A stretch of 42,735 bases of DNA. Origin: Podila epigama (lineage: Eukaryota; Mortierellomycota; Mortierellomycetes; Mortierellales; Mortierellaceae). The DNA lies in contig JAAAVE010000032.1 in NCBI GenBank assembly GCA_015679605.1, positions 1-42,735 on the forward strand, read 5' to 3'. The notes under the pieces are model-generated. The model made no database searches and had not been told where the DNA came from. It worked only from the letters and a program-made list of their open reading frames with translations. Below, one piece after another: positions 41,982 to 42,735 of the stretch (position 1 is its first letter; every line of letters begins with the position of its first letter). Position numbers and translations under genes: made by a program.

Positions 41982-42735
41982 CTATGCACGGTTATTCCAG
42001 CCTCCGAGCCAGCTTGTCCGGCGATCAACCATGCCTCCCTTGGTAGGTGAGTTTGGTGAATAGTTTTCATCCGCTGGCACGTTTCTAAAAAATATTTTTT
42101 TAGTAGTTTAGATTGGGTAGGACAAAATAGGTTAAAATGATGTTTGCTAAAATATCCATTTTGAATTGCTCCTATTACCCATAGTCATTTTTTTTCCTTA
42201 CCCGTTATCAACTGGGGGTGCGCTGCCTCGCAAAGGCTTGGCAATCCGGCCAAAGTTGAGACTCATGGCATTCTGAGCCGATTTTTGTGCTATTGCAAAG
42301 ATGTGTTATATCATGAGTGTGAGTGAGTGCGTGCGTGAGTGAGTGAGTGAGTGAGTCTATTTGAACATGTGCCATTCCTAACACAAAAGACAGCTGAAAA
42401 GCTTCCAACAATGGAAAAAAAAAATAGAAAATTGATTTACATCGTGCTTGCTCGAGTCTTTCACGGAATGCCTGGATCTGGGTCTCAAACTTGTGGTTCT
42501 GGCTCGTGAGCTTCTCTTGAGCGTCTTGGAGCAGACTCTCAAGACTCTGGATGCGCTCATTGCGGGCAACGAGCTTGCGTTCAGACATGGCCACCTCCTT
42601 CTTCAGTACAGAGTTTTGTTCAACCAGTTGCTTCTGGACCAAAGTGAGCTGTTCCAAGTTGCGTTCCAAGAACGCCATCTTTTTCTGCTGTGCCTTGTTA
42701 TTGCTATTCCTCAGCACAGTGTTGTATTGCTCCCG
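41982..42735 (-). CDS. Kinesin-1 heavy chain (conventional kinesin), C-terminal part, partial at right edge
   Basis: Three exons are visible: 42735-42441 (runs off the window), 42289-42202 and 42084-41982. The first encodes the end of the stalk coiled coil (FLERNLEQLTLVQKQLVEQN, KKEVAMSERKLVARNERIQS), which matches fungal conventional kinesin. The second encodes SLNFGRIAKPLRG, containing the conserved IAKPLRG motif of the tail. The third encodes a Ser/Arg tail ending in RRTSWLGGWNNRA. The motor head and neck lie beyond the edge. The protein walks to microtubule plus ends carrying vesicles; in fungi it supports hyphal growth. Phases (1 then 2) agree. The IAKP tail motif, which in animal kinesin binds the heads for auto-inhibition, is intact. 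Confidence 0.93.
42313..42355. repeat. Tetranucleotide microsatellite (GTGA)n in a kinesin intron
   Basis: About ten imperfect copies of GTGA lie inside the penultimate intron of the kinesin gene (42290-42440). The same unit (as CACT/TCAC or TGAG) occurs near 2200 and 2530. Confidence 0.85.

Noticed and set aside
1-42735. CRISPR arrays, insertion sequences or complete retrotransposons
   Set aside because: No regularly spaced repeats, transposase or reverse-transcriptase motifs, or long terminal repeats were seen. The repeats present are microsatellites.

Overview
This is eukaryotic nuclear DNA from a filamentous fungus. Genes are small and close together, with many short GT-AG introns, homopolymer-rich intergenic spacers and tetranucleotide microsatellites. 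The conserved genes (RER1, VMA8, ELP3, MLH3, conventional kinesin) have fungal features. Several large intronless F-box genes and serine/threonine/glutamine-rich low-complexity proteins recall early-diverging fungi, most likely Mortierellomycota; that placement is an inference. Two 10-N gaps (12982-12991 and 32551-32560) mark assembly breaks. All exon models were built by hand from splice sites, and phases were checked at each junction.

Layout, left to right. The last exon of RER1 (+) faces a three-exon single-pass membrane protein (-). Next are a four-exon disordered orphan (-) and a ten-exon DHHC palmitoyltransferase (-, PFA3-like). A 577-bp divergent promoter separates the latter from VMA8 (+, V-ATPase subunit D). 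An intronless NFKBIL1-like gene (+) converges at 46 bp on a Myb/SANT-like gene (-), which contains an assembly gap and an apparent frameshift. Then come a cytochrome b5/acyl-CoA dehydrogenase fusion (-), ELP3 (-, six exons including an 11-nt microexon) and a 3.1-kb spacer rich in simple repeats. The right part holds a 1309-residue PX...PB1 protein (+), three F-box genes (-, -, +), MLH3 (+, eight exons, one GC-AG intron, one apparent frameshift), a TMEM135-family membrane protein (-), and the 3' end of kinesin-1 heavy chain (-), which runs off the right edge.

The genes do not form an operon-like system. They are mostly housekeeping functions: ER retrieval, vacuole acidification and lipidation, fatty-acid oxidation, tRNA modification, meiotic and mismatch repair, and microtubule transport. 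No CRISPR array, tRNA, rRNA or intact mobile element was recognised. The least explained items are the PX/PB1 scaffold, whose two folded domains both carry low-complexity insertions and which has no SH3 domain; the secreted-leader membrane protein at 676-2071; and the disordered protein at 3109-5325. The points most worth acting on are the two one-base homopolymer frameshifts (MLH3 and the Myb/SANT-like gene), because they decide whether those genes are intact.
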